From NCBI RefSeq assembly GCF_009601685.2, contig NZ_CP045701.2, positions 1,054,001 to 1,118,000 of the forward strand: a DNA stretch of 64,000 nt, written 5' to 3'. This document shows positions 52,770-62,847 of the stretch, one piece after another. This DNA is from Pseudomonas brassicacearum (lineage in GTDB: Bacteria > Pseudomonadota > Gammaproteobacteria > Pseudomonadales > Pseudomonadaceae). The notes beneath the pieces were generated by a model, which made no database searches, was not told the DNA's origin, and saw only the letters and a list, made by a program, of their open reading frames with translations. Position 1 is the stretch's first letter; each line of letters begins with the position of its first letter. The translations under genes and the position numbers were made by a program.

Positions 52770-54053
52770 TTAACTCATCCCCAACCAATTCGGTAGCGCC
52801 ATCGAAATCCACGGCACATAGGTAATCAGCATCAGGAACGCCAGCAGAATCATCAACCATGGCATGGCCGCACGGATGGTGGCGGGCAGGGACATGCCGG
52901 TTACCGCTGAGGTGACGAACAGGTTCAGCCCCACCGGCGGTGTGATCAAGCCGATCTCCAGGTTCACCACCATGATGATGCCCAGGTGGATCGGGTCGAT
53001 GCCCAGCTTCATGGCGATGGGGAACAGGATCGGCGCCAGGATCAGAATGATCGCCGAAGGCTCCATGAACGCACCGGCGATCAGCAGCACGATGTTCACC
53101 ACCAGCAGGAAGGCCACCGGCGTCAACCCGGCCTCGATCACCCATGCCGTGATTTGCTGCGGCAGTTGCTCGGTGGTCAGTACATGGGCGAAAAGCATGG
53201 CGTTGGCGATGATGAACATCAGCATGATGCTCAGCTTGGCCGACTCCAGCAGCACCTTCGGTGTCTCGCGGAACGTGAGGTCCTTGTAGACGAACAATGC
53301 AATGAACGCCGAATACACCGCCGCCACCGCCGCTGCTTCGGTAGGGGTGAACATCCCGGAGTAGATCCCGCCGAGGATGATGACCATCAGCAACAGGCCC
53401 CAGATGGCCTTGCGCGCGGTGGCCAACCATTCACGGAACGTCGCCCGGGGAAGGGCTGGCAGGTTCTTCTTCACGGCGACGACGTAGATCGCCACCATCA
53501 GTGAAACCCCCAGGAGCAGGCCCGGCACGACACCGGCCATGAACAGCTTGCCCACTGATGTTTCGGTCGCTGCGGCGTACACCACCATCACGATCGAGGG
53601 CGGAATCAGGATGCCCAGGGTCCCGGCATTACACACGATGCCTGCGCCAAACGACTGTGGATAACCCGAGCGCACCATCCCGGCAATGGCGATGGAACCG
53701 ACCGCCGCCACCGTCGCGGGACTTGAGCCCGACAACGCCGCAAACAACATGCAGGCCAGCACCGCCGCAATCGCCAGGCCGCCACGGATATGCCCGACGC
53801 AGGCGTTGGCAAAGTCGATCAGCCGCCGCGCCACGCCGCCGGTGGTCATGAACGCGCCGGCCAGCAGGAAGAACGGAATCGCCAGCAACGTGTAGTGCTC
53901 GGAGGTTTCGAACAGCTTGATCGCCAGGGAACGCACGGAGTCGGGGCTGAAGAAAATGATGGTCAGCGAGCCGGCCAAACCCAGCGAAATGGCAATGGGC
54001 ACGCCGATGAGCATCAGCACGAACAGTGCTATGAACAGGAAGGCAATGGTCAT
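52770..54053 (-). CDS. dctM: TRAP transporter large permease DctM
   Basis: This 427-residue subunit with about 12 transmembrane segments forms the Na+-coupled transport channel. Family motifs include GVPIAISLGLAGSLTI, LLAIPFFLLAGAFMTTGG and VNLEIGLITPPVGLNLFV. It overlaps dctQ by 4 nt (ATGA), so the two are translationally coupled. Confidence 0.95.
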   Translation of the reverse strand: MTIAFLFIALFVLMLIGVPIAISLGLAGSLTIIFFSPDSVRSLAIKLFETSEHYTLLAIPFFLLAGAFMTTGGVARRLIDFANACVGHIRGGLAIAAVLACMLFAALSGSSPATVAAVGSIAIAGMVRSGYPQSFGAGIVCNAGTLGILIPPSIVMVVYAAATETSVGKLFMAGVVPGLLLGVSLMVAIYVVAVKKNLPALPRATFREWLATARKAIWGLLLMVIILGGIYSGMFTPTEAAAVAAVYSAFIALFVYKDLTFRETPKVLLESAKLSIMLMFIIANAMLFAHVLTTEQLPQQITAWVIEAGLTPVAFLLVVNIVLLIAGAFMEPSAIILILAPILFPIAMKLGIDPIHLGIIMVVNLEIGLITPPVGLNLFVTSAVTGMSLPATIRAAMPWLMILLAFLMLITYVPWISMALPNWLGMS

Positions 54054-54682
54054 GGCTTGTCTTCCTCGTGTTCGGTCAATTTCATGGCTTCGGCCGCTTC
54101 ATCGGCCAAGCCCAGGCCGGTCTGGCGATTCATCAGGATGCGCACGAGAATTTCCGCGAAACGAATAAACACCAGCGCGAACCCTACCGGCACGATCAAC
54201 CCGACGTGCCACTGCATGATGCCGAAATGGCCGAGGTCCTCGGCGCCGATCTGGGCAATCATCAGAGTGTTGATCCATTCGTAACTCGCCACTGCCAGCA
54301 GCCCGGCGTAGGCGAGGCAGCACAGGCAAGCGATGACGCCAATGAAACGCTGCACCGGCTTGCTCGCCAGTTTCACCAGCGCATCGACGCCGATGTGTCC
54401 GGCCGTGCGCACGCCGTACGACAGCCCGAAAAAGATCAGCCAGCCAAACAGGGCCTTGGTCAGTGACGTGCTCCAGGTCATGGCCTGGGCCATGCCCATG
54501 ACAGCGTCGCCTATGGCGAACATCGGTTCGCTCGCGGCTGACCATTGGTCGCCGAGGCTATAGAAAACGGTATAGAGATTGTTGAGCACCACGTAGACGA
54601 ACGTTACAAGCGTCATGGCGGCCAGAAGGAAAGCAATAAAAGCTTCCTCGAAGTGTTCCCAGGTGCGCCGAAGGGCGTTCAT
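54050..54682 (-). CDS. dctQ: TRAP transporter small permease DctQ
   Basis: This 210-residue protein has four transmembrane helices (for example FIAFLLAAMTLVTFVYVVLN, LFGWLIFFGLSYGVRTAGHIGVD). The latter is the family core motif. The start is set at ATG 54682 (MNALRRTWEHFEEAF). It lies 65 nt after the first dctP. Confidence 0.93.
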   Translation of the reverse strand: MNALRRTWEHFEEAFIAFLLAAMTLVTFVYVVLNNLYTVFYSLGDQWSAASEPMFAIGDAVMGMAQAMTWSTSLTKALFGWLIFFGLSYGVRTAGHIGVDALVKLASKPVQRFIGVIACLCCLAYAGLLAVASYEWINTLMIAQIGAEDLGHFGIMQWHVGLIVPVGFALVFIRFAEILVRILMNRQTGLGLADEAAEAMKLTEHEEDKP

Positions 54683-54747
54683 GGCGTGACCTCTCCTGTG
54701 GGGGACGATAGGCCGACGCTGCCAGGGCGGCAGCGCCAGCCAACCAG

Positions 54748-56082
<1,335 letters not shown>

Positions 56083-57132
56083 CTAGTTGCGCTTCCAGCA
56101 CTCCTCAAACCGCGCGCACACCCCGTAACGCTCATCCATCTGCGCCATCCTTTCCAGGTGATGACCTACCGCTTCGACCGTCACCCCATTCCCGATCCGG
56201 AAGTACTCCACCATCATCGCGATGTCCAGGTCGATCTCGGCTTTCTCCGGCTTGGCATTGGCGGTTTTGGGCAACGTCCACTGTTCCAACTGCTCGTCCT
56301 TCAACTGCCGCAGGCGCGTCAGGTATTCGTCCTTGAAGCGTTCCATCGAGTTCGCCTTGTTCTGCGCCATGTCATCGCCGAACGTCTTCAGGTTTTCCCG
56401 GTACAGCGTCCAGTAGTCAGCCGGCAGCTCGAAGCCGAGCTTGGCCTTGCGCTCGCTGATCAGGGTGTCCAGCTTCTCTGGCGAATAACGCTCGACTTTT
56501 TCCTTGGCAGGATCCGTCTTCACGGTGACAACCAGGCTTTTATCGATGACTCGATTCATCAGCTCCAAGCGATGGGGCGTGTCCGGGTAGGTCTTGGGGA
56601 ACAGCCCATTGCGACCGGCGCAGGCGGGAAAGTCATTTTTCAAGATTGGGATCGGTGTGCGCACGTCCTTGCCGTCGACCCGTTGCAAGCGTTGCAACTG
56701 AGTCAGGCAGAAGTTCTTCTTGGACTTGAACGTCACCTCGTATTCGGCATTGGCCTCGGGTGTAAAGTTGAAGCCCTTGCCACACACGGCATAACCGCTG
56801 TTCATGTTGGTGCGCAGGTGAATCTGTTCACCGGGCTTGAGCTTGACCTCCAAATAACCCCTGGCATCCTTGGGCGCCGGAACGCTCATCCCCACCCGCC
56901 GCGCGGTATCGCTCAGCAGCATATTGTTGAGAATGCCCGTGGTTTGCCCGTCGCAATGGGCCGCGTCGAAATAATCCAGCGTGGCGTTGCTGGTATTGGC
57001 GACGAACCGCAACTTGGCGGCGTCCGGTTCGATGGCATCGGGATAACTGCCATTGACGCTGCAACCGCCGAGCAATACAAACAACGCGGACAATGCTAAC
57101 AACGGGGCAGGACAGCGAGGCAGGGCGAGCAT
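56083..57132 (-). CDS. Predicted lipoprotein of unknown function
   Basis: This is a 349-residue protein with a lipoprotein signal (LLALSALFVLLGGC, Cys24). The mature part has many charged residues and several Cys (for example AHCDGQ, AVCGKGF, NFCLTQ, DFPACAG, GVCARFEECW) that could form disulfides. I do not recognise the family. It is divergent from the PH-domain gene; nothing around it indicates a role. Confidence 0.75.
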   Translation of the reverse strand: MLALPRCPAPLLALSALFVLLGGCSVNGSYPDAIEPDAAKLRFVANTSNATLDYFDAAHCDGQTTGILNNMLLSDTARRVGMSVPAPKDARGYLEVKLKPGEQIHLRTNMNSGYAVCGKGFNFTPEANAEYEVTFKSKKNFCLTQLQRLQRVDGKDVRTPIPILKNDFPACAGRNGLFPKTYPDTPHRLELMNRVIDKSLVVTVKTDPAKEKVERYSPEKLDTLISERKAKLGFELPADYWTLYRENLKTFGDDMAQNKANSMERFKDEYLTRLRQLKDEQLEQWTLPKTANAKPEKAEIDLDIAMMVEYFRIGNGVTVEAVGHHLERMAQMDERYGVCARFEECWKRN

Positions 57133-57249
57133 AGGTCATCCTTGAAGGATCGATAAAATTGACGAATGCTACTGAAGTGCCACTATTGCGTCCATCACCT
57201 GCCGCTGAGCTGTAGGCAATACCCTCTTCTTCTCGACAAGGACTTATCG

Positions 57250-57621
57250 ATGATCGACTTCAACAACAAAGGCTTCTTCAAGCTCAAGCAAAACGACGAA
57301 TACGCCGAGCGCGTCACGGCCCTGCTGCTGGACGGTGAACAGGTCATCGACGCTTATAAATCCATGCGCGATGGGGTGGTCTTCACCAACAAACGCATCA
57401 TCGCGGTGAACGTGCAAGGTATCACCGGCAGCAAAAAAGACTTCACTTCCTTGCCCTACAAAAACATCGTCGCCTACTCGGTCGAAACCTCCGGCACCTT
57501 CGACCTGGACTCTGAACTGGAGATCTACTTTTCATCCCTGGGCAAAGTGAAATTCGAGTTCACCGGCAAGACCGGCATTGTGGAAATCTCCAAGGTGATC
57601 TCCAAACACCTCCTGGCCTGA
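57250..57621 (+). CDS. Bacterial PH-domain protein
   Basis: This 123-residue protein resembles the bacterial pleckstrin-homology family (bPH, former DUF1696): LLDGEQVIDAYKSMRDGVVFTN then KRIIAVNVQGITGSKKDFTS and a C-terminal helix. The start is set at ATG 57250 (MIDFNNKGFFKLKQND) after AAGGACTT; upstream codons are not family-like. The function of these proteins is unknown; membrane stress roles have been suggested for relatives. Confidence 0.82.
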   Translation: MIDFNNKGFFKLKQNDEYAERVTALLLDGEQVIDAYKSMRDGVVFTNKRIIAVNVQGITGSKKDFTSLPYKNIVAYSVETSGTFDLDSELEIYFSSLGKVKFEFTGKTGIVEISKVISKHLLA

Positions 57622-57649
57622 TCGGCAAACTCAATATCCACCACCAATC

Positions 57650-57785
57650 CCCTGTGGGAGCGGGTGTTTGCAAATGCAGCGTTCACCACTGACCCCTGTG
57701 GGAGCGAGCTTGCTCGCGAAGACGGCGGCACAGCCAACATCACCGGCTCAGACAGATCGCATTCGCGAGCAGGCTCGCTCCCATA
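57650..57785. repeat. Cluster of three REP palindromes
   Basis: CCTGTGGGAGCGGGTGTTTG, then CCTGTGGGAGCGAGCTTGCT and the inverted ATTCGCGAGCAGGCTCGCTC sit in the spacer between the PH-domain gene and the VOC gene. The last two form a REPIN-like pair. Confidence 0.8.
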
Positions 57786-57808
57786 GGGACAGGACCCGCA
57801 GTTGAGGC

Positions 57809-58225
57809 TCAGGGCTCCAGCGCCGGCCCCTTCAACTCGATCTGGTTGTCGTCCGGATCGAAGCAGTAGATCGACCAACCCTTGCCCTCCGCGCCATAAC
57901 GCATCTGCGCTTTCTCAACCTCCAAGCCAGCTGAAGCCAGATGCGCCAGGAGAGCTTGTTCATCAAACGGCTCGATACGCAGGCAGAGGTGATCGACATT
58001 GTGGCCCTGCTTACCGGCCGCCGGCCCACCCTGGCGACCCAGAGGCCCGTCGACGGCAACCAGGTCAATCATCGAAACACCGGTGCCCAGATGAACCATG
58101 CCTAGATCGTCCCGGCGCTTCTTGAGCTCGCAACCGAGCACCGATGTGTAGAAAGCGAGGCTGCGCTCGATGTCTTTTACGCGCAGGACGATGTGGTCGA
58201 TACGTTGAATCGTGAAGTTCTTCAT
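57809..58225 (-). CDS. VOC superfamily (glyoxalase/dioxygenase-like) protein
   Basis: This 138-residue single-module protein has the vicinal oxygen chelate pattern: His11 in IQRIDHIVLRVKDIERSLAFY, a second His in NVDHLCLRIE and Glu in DPDDNQIELKGP as metal ligands. It is similar to small VOC proteins annotated near virulence or resistance functions, but the substrate cannot be named. Confidence 0.88.
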   Translation of the reverse strand: MKNFTIQRIDHIVLRVKDIERSLAFYTSVLGCELKKRRDDLGMVHLGTGVSMIDLVAVDGPLGRQGGPAAGKQGHNVDHLCLRIEPFDEQALLAHLASAGLEVEKAQMRYGAEGKGWSIYCFDPDDNQIELKGPALEP

Positions 58226-58516
58226 ACGGGCCTCATGTGCTCGGTGATGGACGTTACGGTTACTTCACCTTAGCTATTCATGCTGGAATGTCGTCGCAAC
58301 AAAAAATCCCCTGTGGGAGCGAGCTTGCTCGCGATGACGGCAGCACACTCAACACCACAGGTTAGAACGGCCGCACCGCGAACCAGCTTCCCCTTTCGCC
58401 CGGTATCCTGCTGTCTAAAGTTCATCGACATGCAGTCGATAGGGTCATTCTGGAAAGGTGCACATCCATCAGTGCTTCTCCTCATTGTTCAGTTTGGAAT
58501 GGAAAAGGATAGGGTA
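58226..58516. repeat. Spacer with a single REP
   Basis: A single CTGTGGGAGCGAGCTTGCTC copy starts near 58311. Downstream sequence up to 58500 shows no convincing gene; an open frame through it translates the REP and lacks a ribosome site. Confidence 0.6.
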
Positions 58517-59677
58517 ATGGAGCAAGAAGTCGGCACAACGGACGAGAAACAAAAACCTGCCTCATTCCAACAGGATATCTACGCGACCCTCAAATTGATG
58601 GCGGAGCATTGGGGCCTGATAGGCAGTTTGGGTGCCCTGCTCAGTGCGGTGGTCAGCTTTGGCATCCTGATGACCTACGCGAAGGCGATCGACCGTATCG
58701 ACCTTCTGCCCTTGGTGTTCGATAAGAAACTCTCCGCATTGCTTCCGTGGATGGGGATGGTTGCCTTTGTCCTGTTTCTTTATATGGTGGTGATGGGGGT
58801 CACTACCCTGTTTTACGCATTAGCCGTGTCCATGTTCAACCAAACGCCGAATCTTAGGCCAACGGTTGCCAGGTTCTTTTTCTGGGCAGCGGTGGTGGGG
58901 TCGTTGATCATCGTCGCCTTCGCGTTTCAGGGACCCGAGGTCGACCATTTCATTGTCGCTTGCGTGATTATCTTGGGCATGAGCGCAGTCATGGGGGCGT
59001 CGTTGAAATCAAAGAAATTTCGAACGGCCCTGAAACTGGTGTCCCTCTTCAATAACTTGAAGAAACTTGGGGTTTGGTGGCATCAGGCTGGCATATTCCT
59101 ATCTGCCTACTTCGTTTTGATGGTTGCCGTTTTCGCTGCCGTCTACCCGATGTTGATATTGCTGAAGTCTTACACCGGCAAAGACTCCCCGGAAGTCATC
59201 ACGACACTGATGATCATTTCCATGGTGGCGGTGGTCCTCTTGTTCTTGCCAGCCCTGATCTTTTTTGTGAGCAAAAAACATATCGTCACGCGAGGACTGT
59301 TGTCGGTCGGATCGGCGTTGCTGGTGACCCTAGTCATCGTCGCCATCTATCCGGGTGCAAGTTCCACCGTGGTGTTCAAGGCAGCCGGAATGATGGGCGT
59401 GCGCGAGACGACTCCACTCAAATATCGTTTGTTGAAAAACTTCGAGGCCAAGGACTTTGATCCGGCGAGCTGGGAAATGGTGGATGCCAGCGCGGATCTT
59501 CCGGTGGTAGAGGCCTTTCCACTCTTCTCGCTGGGGGATGTTCTGCTGTTGTGCCCCAGTGGTTTGAGCGGCACGCACCTGGGGCAATGGCCAGAACATT
59601 CACATGTCTGCATCGTCACGCAACGCAGTGACGTGGTGATATTGCCCGGCGCGACAGCCGCGCCCAAGCAAGCGTAG
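58517..59677 (+). CDS. Polytopic membrane protein of unknown function
   Basis: This 386-residue protein has about seven predicted transmembrane segments (for example WGLIGSLGALLSAVVSFGIL, AFVLFLYMVVMGVTTLFYAL, YFVLMVAVFAAVYPMLILL) and an 80-residue soluble C-terminus. The ATG at 58517 has AAGGAT 7 nt upstream; ATG 58499 is possible. Base composition is less GC-rich than in the core genes. I do not recognise a family. It may pair with the membrane-anchored protein at 59.9 kb. Confidence 0.75.
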   Translation: MEQEVGTTDEKQKPASFQQDIYATLKLMAEHWGLIGSLGALLSAVVSFGILMTYAKAIDRIDLLPLVFDKKLSALLPWMGMVAFVLFLYMVVMGVTTLFYALAVSMFNQTPNLRPTVARFFFWAAVVGSLIIVAFAFQGPEVDHFIVACVIILGMSAVMGASLKSKKFRTALKLVSLFNNLKKLGVWWHQAGIFLSAYFVLMVAVFAAVYPMLILLKSYTGKDSPEVITTLMIISMVAVVLLFLPALIFFVSKKHIVTRGLLSVGSALLVTLVIVAIYPGASSTVVFKAAGMMGVRETTPLKYRLLKNFEAKDFDPASWEMVDASADLPVVEAFPLFSLGDVLLLCPSGLSGTHLGQWPEHSHVCIVTQRSDVVILPGATAAPKQA

Positions 59678-59715
59678 ACGCCGATCAGACAGGGTTGCCA
59701 ATCAAGGATACAGAG

Positions 59716-59805
59716 ATGCCAATCACCGAAAGCCAGGCGAATGCAATCGGTCAATTCTTCATTACCCATCCACAGACTGGGGGGAGAGTGAATGCCCTGG
59801 TTTGA
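59716..59805 (+). CDS. Possible 29-codon small ORF
   Basis: An ATG 7 nt after AAGGA opens a 29-residue frame (MPITESQANAIGQFF...) ending at TGA 59805, between two unrecognised membrane-protein genes. It may be a small protein, a truncated gene start or chance. Support is only the ribosome site and the lack of other content. Confidence 0.2.
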   Translation: MPITESQANAIGQFFITHPQTGGRVNALV

Positions 59806-59923
59806 TGGGGAATGAGGATTCTGATGAGACAAAATGCTGTGAACGCTGATGATCAATTGTGGAAGCGAGCCTGCTCGCGAAGACGTCATTTTAGCCACCA
59901 CCAATGCCCGGACACGCCACCTC

Positions 59924-60628
59924 ATGATGAAATGGTTCAATTCCCTCACTCGAACAGACGCCATTGCAACACTGGCTTTGATCGTCTCCATCGCCTCAGC
60001 CTACTTCAGCTACCAGCAATATCAGGACAGCGTCGCCAGTCGCAGAACTCCGCTCATCATCCGGGTCGGCGCTGAACACAGCAAAGTGTCCTTCTACAAA
60101 GCCTACCAGGATGACCAGGAGGTGTTGTTCAAGCAACGCTACAAAATCATCCTCACCAATAACAGTTTCAACCCGGAAAGCGTTATCGACTGGCGAATAT
60201 CGGAACGCAGAGAAAATGGCAGTAGCGCGTACGCCGGCATGAATTCAAAGCTGTTCGATTCGACGGGCGAGCCCATGACTTTGCCATTCCTGATCGCCGC
60301 AAAAGAAAGCAAGGTGGTCTTCCTGGATGTCGGGCAAAAAGTATCTTCGGCGGCATGGGCAATGGTGGCGCCGTTCGTAACCTTGCATAAGGAGATGGAC
60401 TGGTATGAAACGGAGCAACTGTTTACCAATGCAGGCTATCCGCTGTTCGGGCAGCTCGCTCCCGGCGAAAGTACCCTCCACCAGAACCTGAAAGTTGACC
60501 GCTGGCGGGCCGGCCCTGCGTACCAGGAGTTTCAGTTGCGCTTCAGCAAAGCCGATGGACAAGAAGTGGCGGCAAAGTTGTCGTTGAATGTGAGCGACAT
60601 TTATCCGCAGGGCGAGGCTGAGCGATAG
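59924..60628 (+). CDS. Membrane-anchored protein of unknown function
   Basis: This 234-residue protein has one N-terminal transmembrane helix (AIATLALIVSIASAYFSYQQY) followed by a soluble domain of about 190 residues rich in beta-like segments. Start at ATG 59924 or 59927; neither has a good ribosome site, and the frame extends upstream only through a degenerate REP. I do not recognise the family. Its position after the polytopic protein and its lower GC suggest an accessory pair. Confidence 0.65.
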   Translation: MMKWFNSLTRTDAIATLALIVSIASAYFSYQQYQDSVASRRTPLIIRVGAEHSKVSFYKAYQDDQEVLFKQRYKIILTNNSFNPESVIDWRISERRENGSSAYAGMNSKLFDSTGEPMTLPFLIAAKESKVVFLDVGQKVSSAAWAMVAPFVTLHKEMDWYETEQLFTNAGYPLFGQLAPGESTLHQNLKVDRWRAGPAYQEFQLRFSKADGQEVAAKLSLNVSDIYPQGEAER

Positions 60629-60833
60629 TCTGGCTATCGAGCCGCTTTGGACAGGATCTGCGCACGCTATCAAGGTATCCGATACGGTGCGAAAGCCCGC
60701 GATGCCGCCATCGCGAGCAAGCTCGCACACAAAAAAGTCGGCCAGGTCTGTGGGAAATCTGCCGCACGTCTATCCTAGGTATTTTTGAACCAGGCGCGGA
60801 ATCGGCAACCGATCACCCACGGACTCCCACACC

Positions 60834-61379
60834 ATGAAAAAACAAGAACAAGACAACCTTATCCAAACCCTGAAAACCCGCTTCGAAAAAAACCTGAACC
60901 GTCACCCAGACATTCTCTGGGCCGACGTCCAGGCCAAGCTCGAAACCAACCCCAACGCACTAAAAACCCTCCAGGCCATGGAAGCCACCGGGGGCGAACC
61001 CGACGTGATCAGCCTCGATCCAAAGACCGGTGCTGTCACCTTCTGCGATTGCGCCAAAGAAAGCCCAACCGGTCGCCGAAGCCTCTGCTACGACCGCGCG
61101 GCCCTGGATGCGCGCAGGGAGAACAAGCCCAAAGGCAGTGCCGTCGAAATGGCCGAAGAAATGGGCATTGCCCTGCTGACGGAAGACCAGTACAGGGCCC
61201 TGCAGGAACTCGGCGAGTTCGATGCCAAGACATCCAGCTGGCTGGCAACCCCTCCAGGGCTTCGATCGCTCGATGGGGCGATTTTTGGCGATTATCGTTA
61301 TGGCCGGGTGTTCGTCTACCACAATGGCGTGCAGTCGTATTACGCGGCGCGCGGGTTTCGCGGGTTGCTAAGCATCTAA
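60834..61379 (+). CDS. DUF4256 domain-containing protein
   Basis: This 181-residue protein matches the DUF4256 pattern: KTRFEKNLNRHPDILWADVQ, MEATGGEPDVI, SLCYDRAALDARRENKP and the C-terminal RSLDGAIFGDYRYGRVFVYH. The family is widespread in bacteria with no assigned function. It stands alone between repeats. Confidence 0.87.
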   Translation: MKKQEQDNLIQTLKTRFEKNLNRHPDILWADVQAKLETNPNALKTLQAMEATGGEPDVISLDPKTGAVTFCDCAKESPTGRRSLCYDRAALDARRENKPKGSAVEMAEEMGIALLTEDQYRALQELGEFDAKTSSWLATPPGLRSLDGAIFGDYRYGRVFVYHNGVQSYYAARGFRGLLSI

Positions 61380-61681
61380 GCAAACCCGTGGCGAGGGAGC
61401 TTGCTCCCGCTGGGCTGCGCAGCAGCCCCAAACCCATTCACCGCGATGGGCCAGGAAAAACGGTGTCGGCAGGTTTTACGTCTGCTGCGCAGCCGAACGG
61501 GAGCAAGCTCCCTCGCCACAAAAGCTCCTGCGTAATCATCACCACCAGCGTCCAGATTCCACAGGTCGAAGCCGTGACGCGCCAACACAGTCGCCAACGC
61601 CTCGAAACAGACCTCGGGCATTTCGTTGGAAATCTCATCCAACAGCACCGCGATCCACTGTCGATGCTCAAGCGCAGGCAC
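61376..61681 (-). pseudogene. Possible gene fragment running into a REP pair
   Basis: From a GTG at 61681 the reverse strand encodes about 57 protein-like residues (QWIAVLLDEISNEMPEVCFE, ARHGFDLWNLDAGGDDY) before the frame enters the REP pair and becomes repeat translation. This looks like the N-terminal stub of a gene whose 3' part was lost. The start lacks a well-placed ribosome site. Confidence 0.25.
61380..61530. repeat. Inverted pair of REP-like sequences
   Basis: GTGGCGAGGGAGCTTGCTCC at 61387 and its inverted copy GGGAGCAAGCTCCCTCGCCA ending near 61518 enclose about 90 nt, with further pairing of GCTGCGCAGCAG and CTGCTGCGCAGC. It lies directly after the DUF4256 gene and overlaps the end of a possible reverse-strand fragment. 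Confidence 0.8.
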
Positions 61682-61793
61682 TGAGACAGTGTGAGAGCCT
61701 TCTCATTAGACTCTTCCACCCACCCAGCCTGCGCTCTAAACTGCGCGGGGAACACACCAGAAAAATGGCGCCCAGGTTGCCCCTCGTCTACCG

Positions 61794-62237
61794 TTGACGG
61801 GAGCCGTCTTCCTTGGAGAAAGCTCCCATGTTCACCTTCCCCCGAGCACACCAGAACAGAAGATGGGAAGGGCAAGGCACTCTATTCGGCGAAGGGCTTC
61901 CCAGGGTTACGTCGGCGGGGTCGCCAGCCACATCATCCTCGACATCCTCCAGCGGCCCGGGGCCCATCATTTCATTATTTCGTTCTACTACGTCGATGGC
62001 CCGGAGGGCGGCGGTCACGCCATCGCAGGGTCCTTTGACGACGGCCAGACGGGGCGACTCTTCGATCCCAACTATGGCGTCGGTGCCTATCAATCGAGGA
62101 CCGACCTGGGCAACGACCTGCACGCGCTGCTGGCGAGCTACGTCGTTCCCGGCGGGCATGTAACCGAGAGCTATCTGTTGGAGTTTGATCACGAGGATGA
62201 ATTCGGTGCGTTCCAAGGAGCCGCAGCACCGCACTGA
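61794..62237 (+). pseudogene. Fragment of a YopT-type (C58) cysteine peptidase
   Basis: The frame holds the C-terminal half of a YopT/AvrPphB-like protease: FYYVDGPEGGGHAIAG followed by LFDPNYGVG. His75 and Asp91 of this frame are 16 residues apart, as in YopT (His258, Asp274). The N-terminal part with the catalytic cysteine is missing; the first 34 codons do not look family-like. It is therefore probably a decayed effector or toxin gene. It could also be a short protein starting at ATG 61863. Confidence 0.5.
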
Positions 62238-62259
62238 TCGGCAATGAGTTCAGCAGACA

Positions 62260-62664
62260 TCAATGGCTGGGAAACTCAGAAAAATAGCAAACCGGCGAAC
62301 TCCCCTCCGCCCGTTTCTCCACCTCATCCTCCAACCACTGCGCCAACACCACCGCATTATTCTCAACCGTAGACTTAGCCGAATACACCAACGTCAGCGT
62401 CCCATCCCGCGCAATATCCACCAGCTTCCACCAATGCTCTGGCCGCGCCGCCAGCTTACGCCGATACGCCACGCTGAACTCGGTAAACGACACAGCCCCC
62501 GCCTTGAACGCCTTGCGCAACTCATGAGAAGGCGCAACCTCCGGCAACCACTCGGCAATCGCCAACGCATCCTTGCGGCAATTGCGCGGCCACAAGCGGT
62601 CCACCAGAACCCGTACGCCATCCGTGGCGCTGGCTGGTTCATAGGCGCGTTTGCACTGGATCAT
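62260..62664 (-). CDS. DUF488 family protein (YeaO-like)
   Basis: This 134-residue protein has the family core: RVLVDRLWPRNCRKDALAIA, then WLPEVAPSHELRKAF and TLVYSAKSTVENNAVVL. The start is set at ATG 62664 (MIQCKRAYEPAS); upstream codons do not fit. The biochemical function of this family is unknown. Confidence 0.88.
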   Translation of the reverse strand: MIQCKRAYEPASATDGVRVLVDRLWPRNCRKDALAIAEWLPEVAPSHELRKAFKAGAVSFTEFSVAYRRKLAARPEHWWKLVDIARDGTLTLVYSAKSTVENNAVVLAQWLEDEVEKRAEGSSPVCYFSEFPSH

Positions 62665-62847
62665 CGAAGCCTGCCTGTCGAAGTAGGATCGCCTCAGCAT
62701 AGCGGCCATAGACAATTCGGCATCTTCAAGTCTTCGCCGGACCTGCCGCTATCGGTATAACGATTTTTACCGATCCATCGATTGGCTTTGCAATGCCGTT
62801 GCTCTGCGGCAATTAATTGGCCAGCGCACGATAAGAGAACGTAGCGA

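Noticed and set aside
58280..58516. N-terminal extension of the polytopic membrane protein
   Set aside because: Its codons translate a REP and lack a ribosome site; ATG 58517 with AAGGAT is better.
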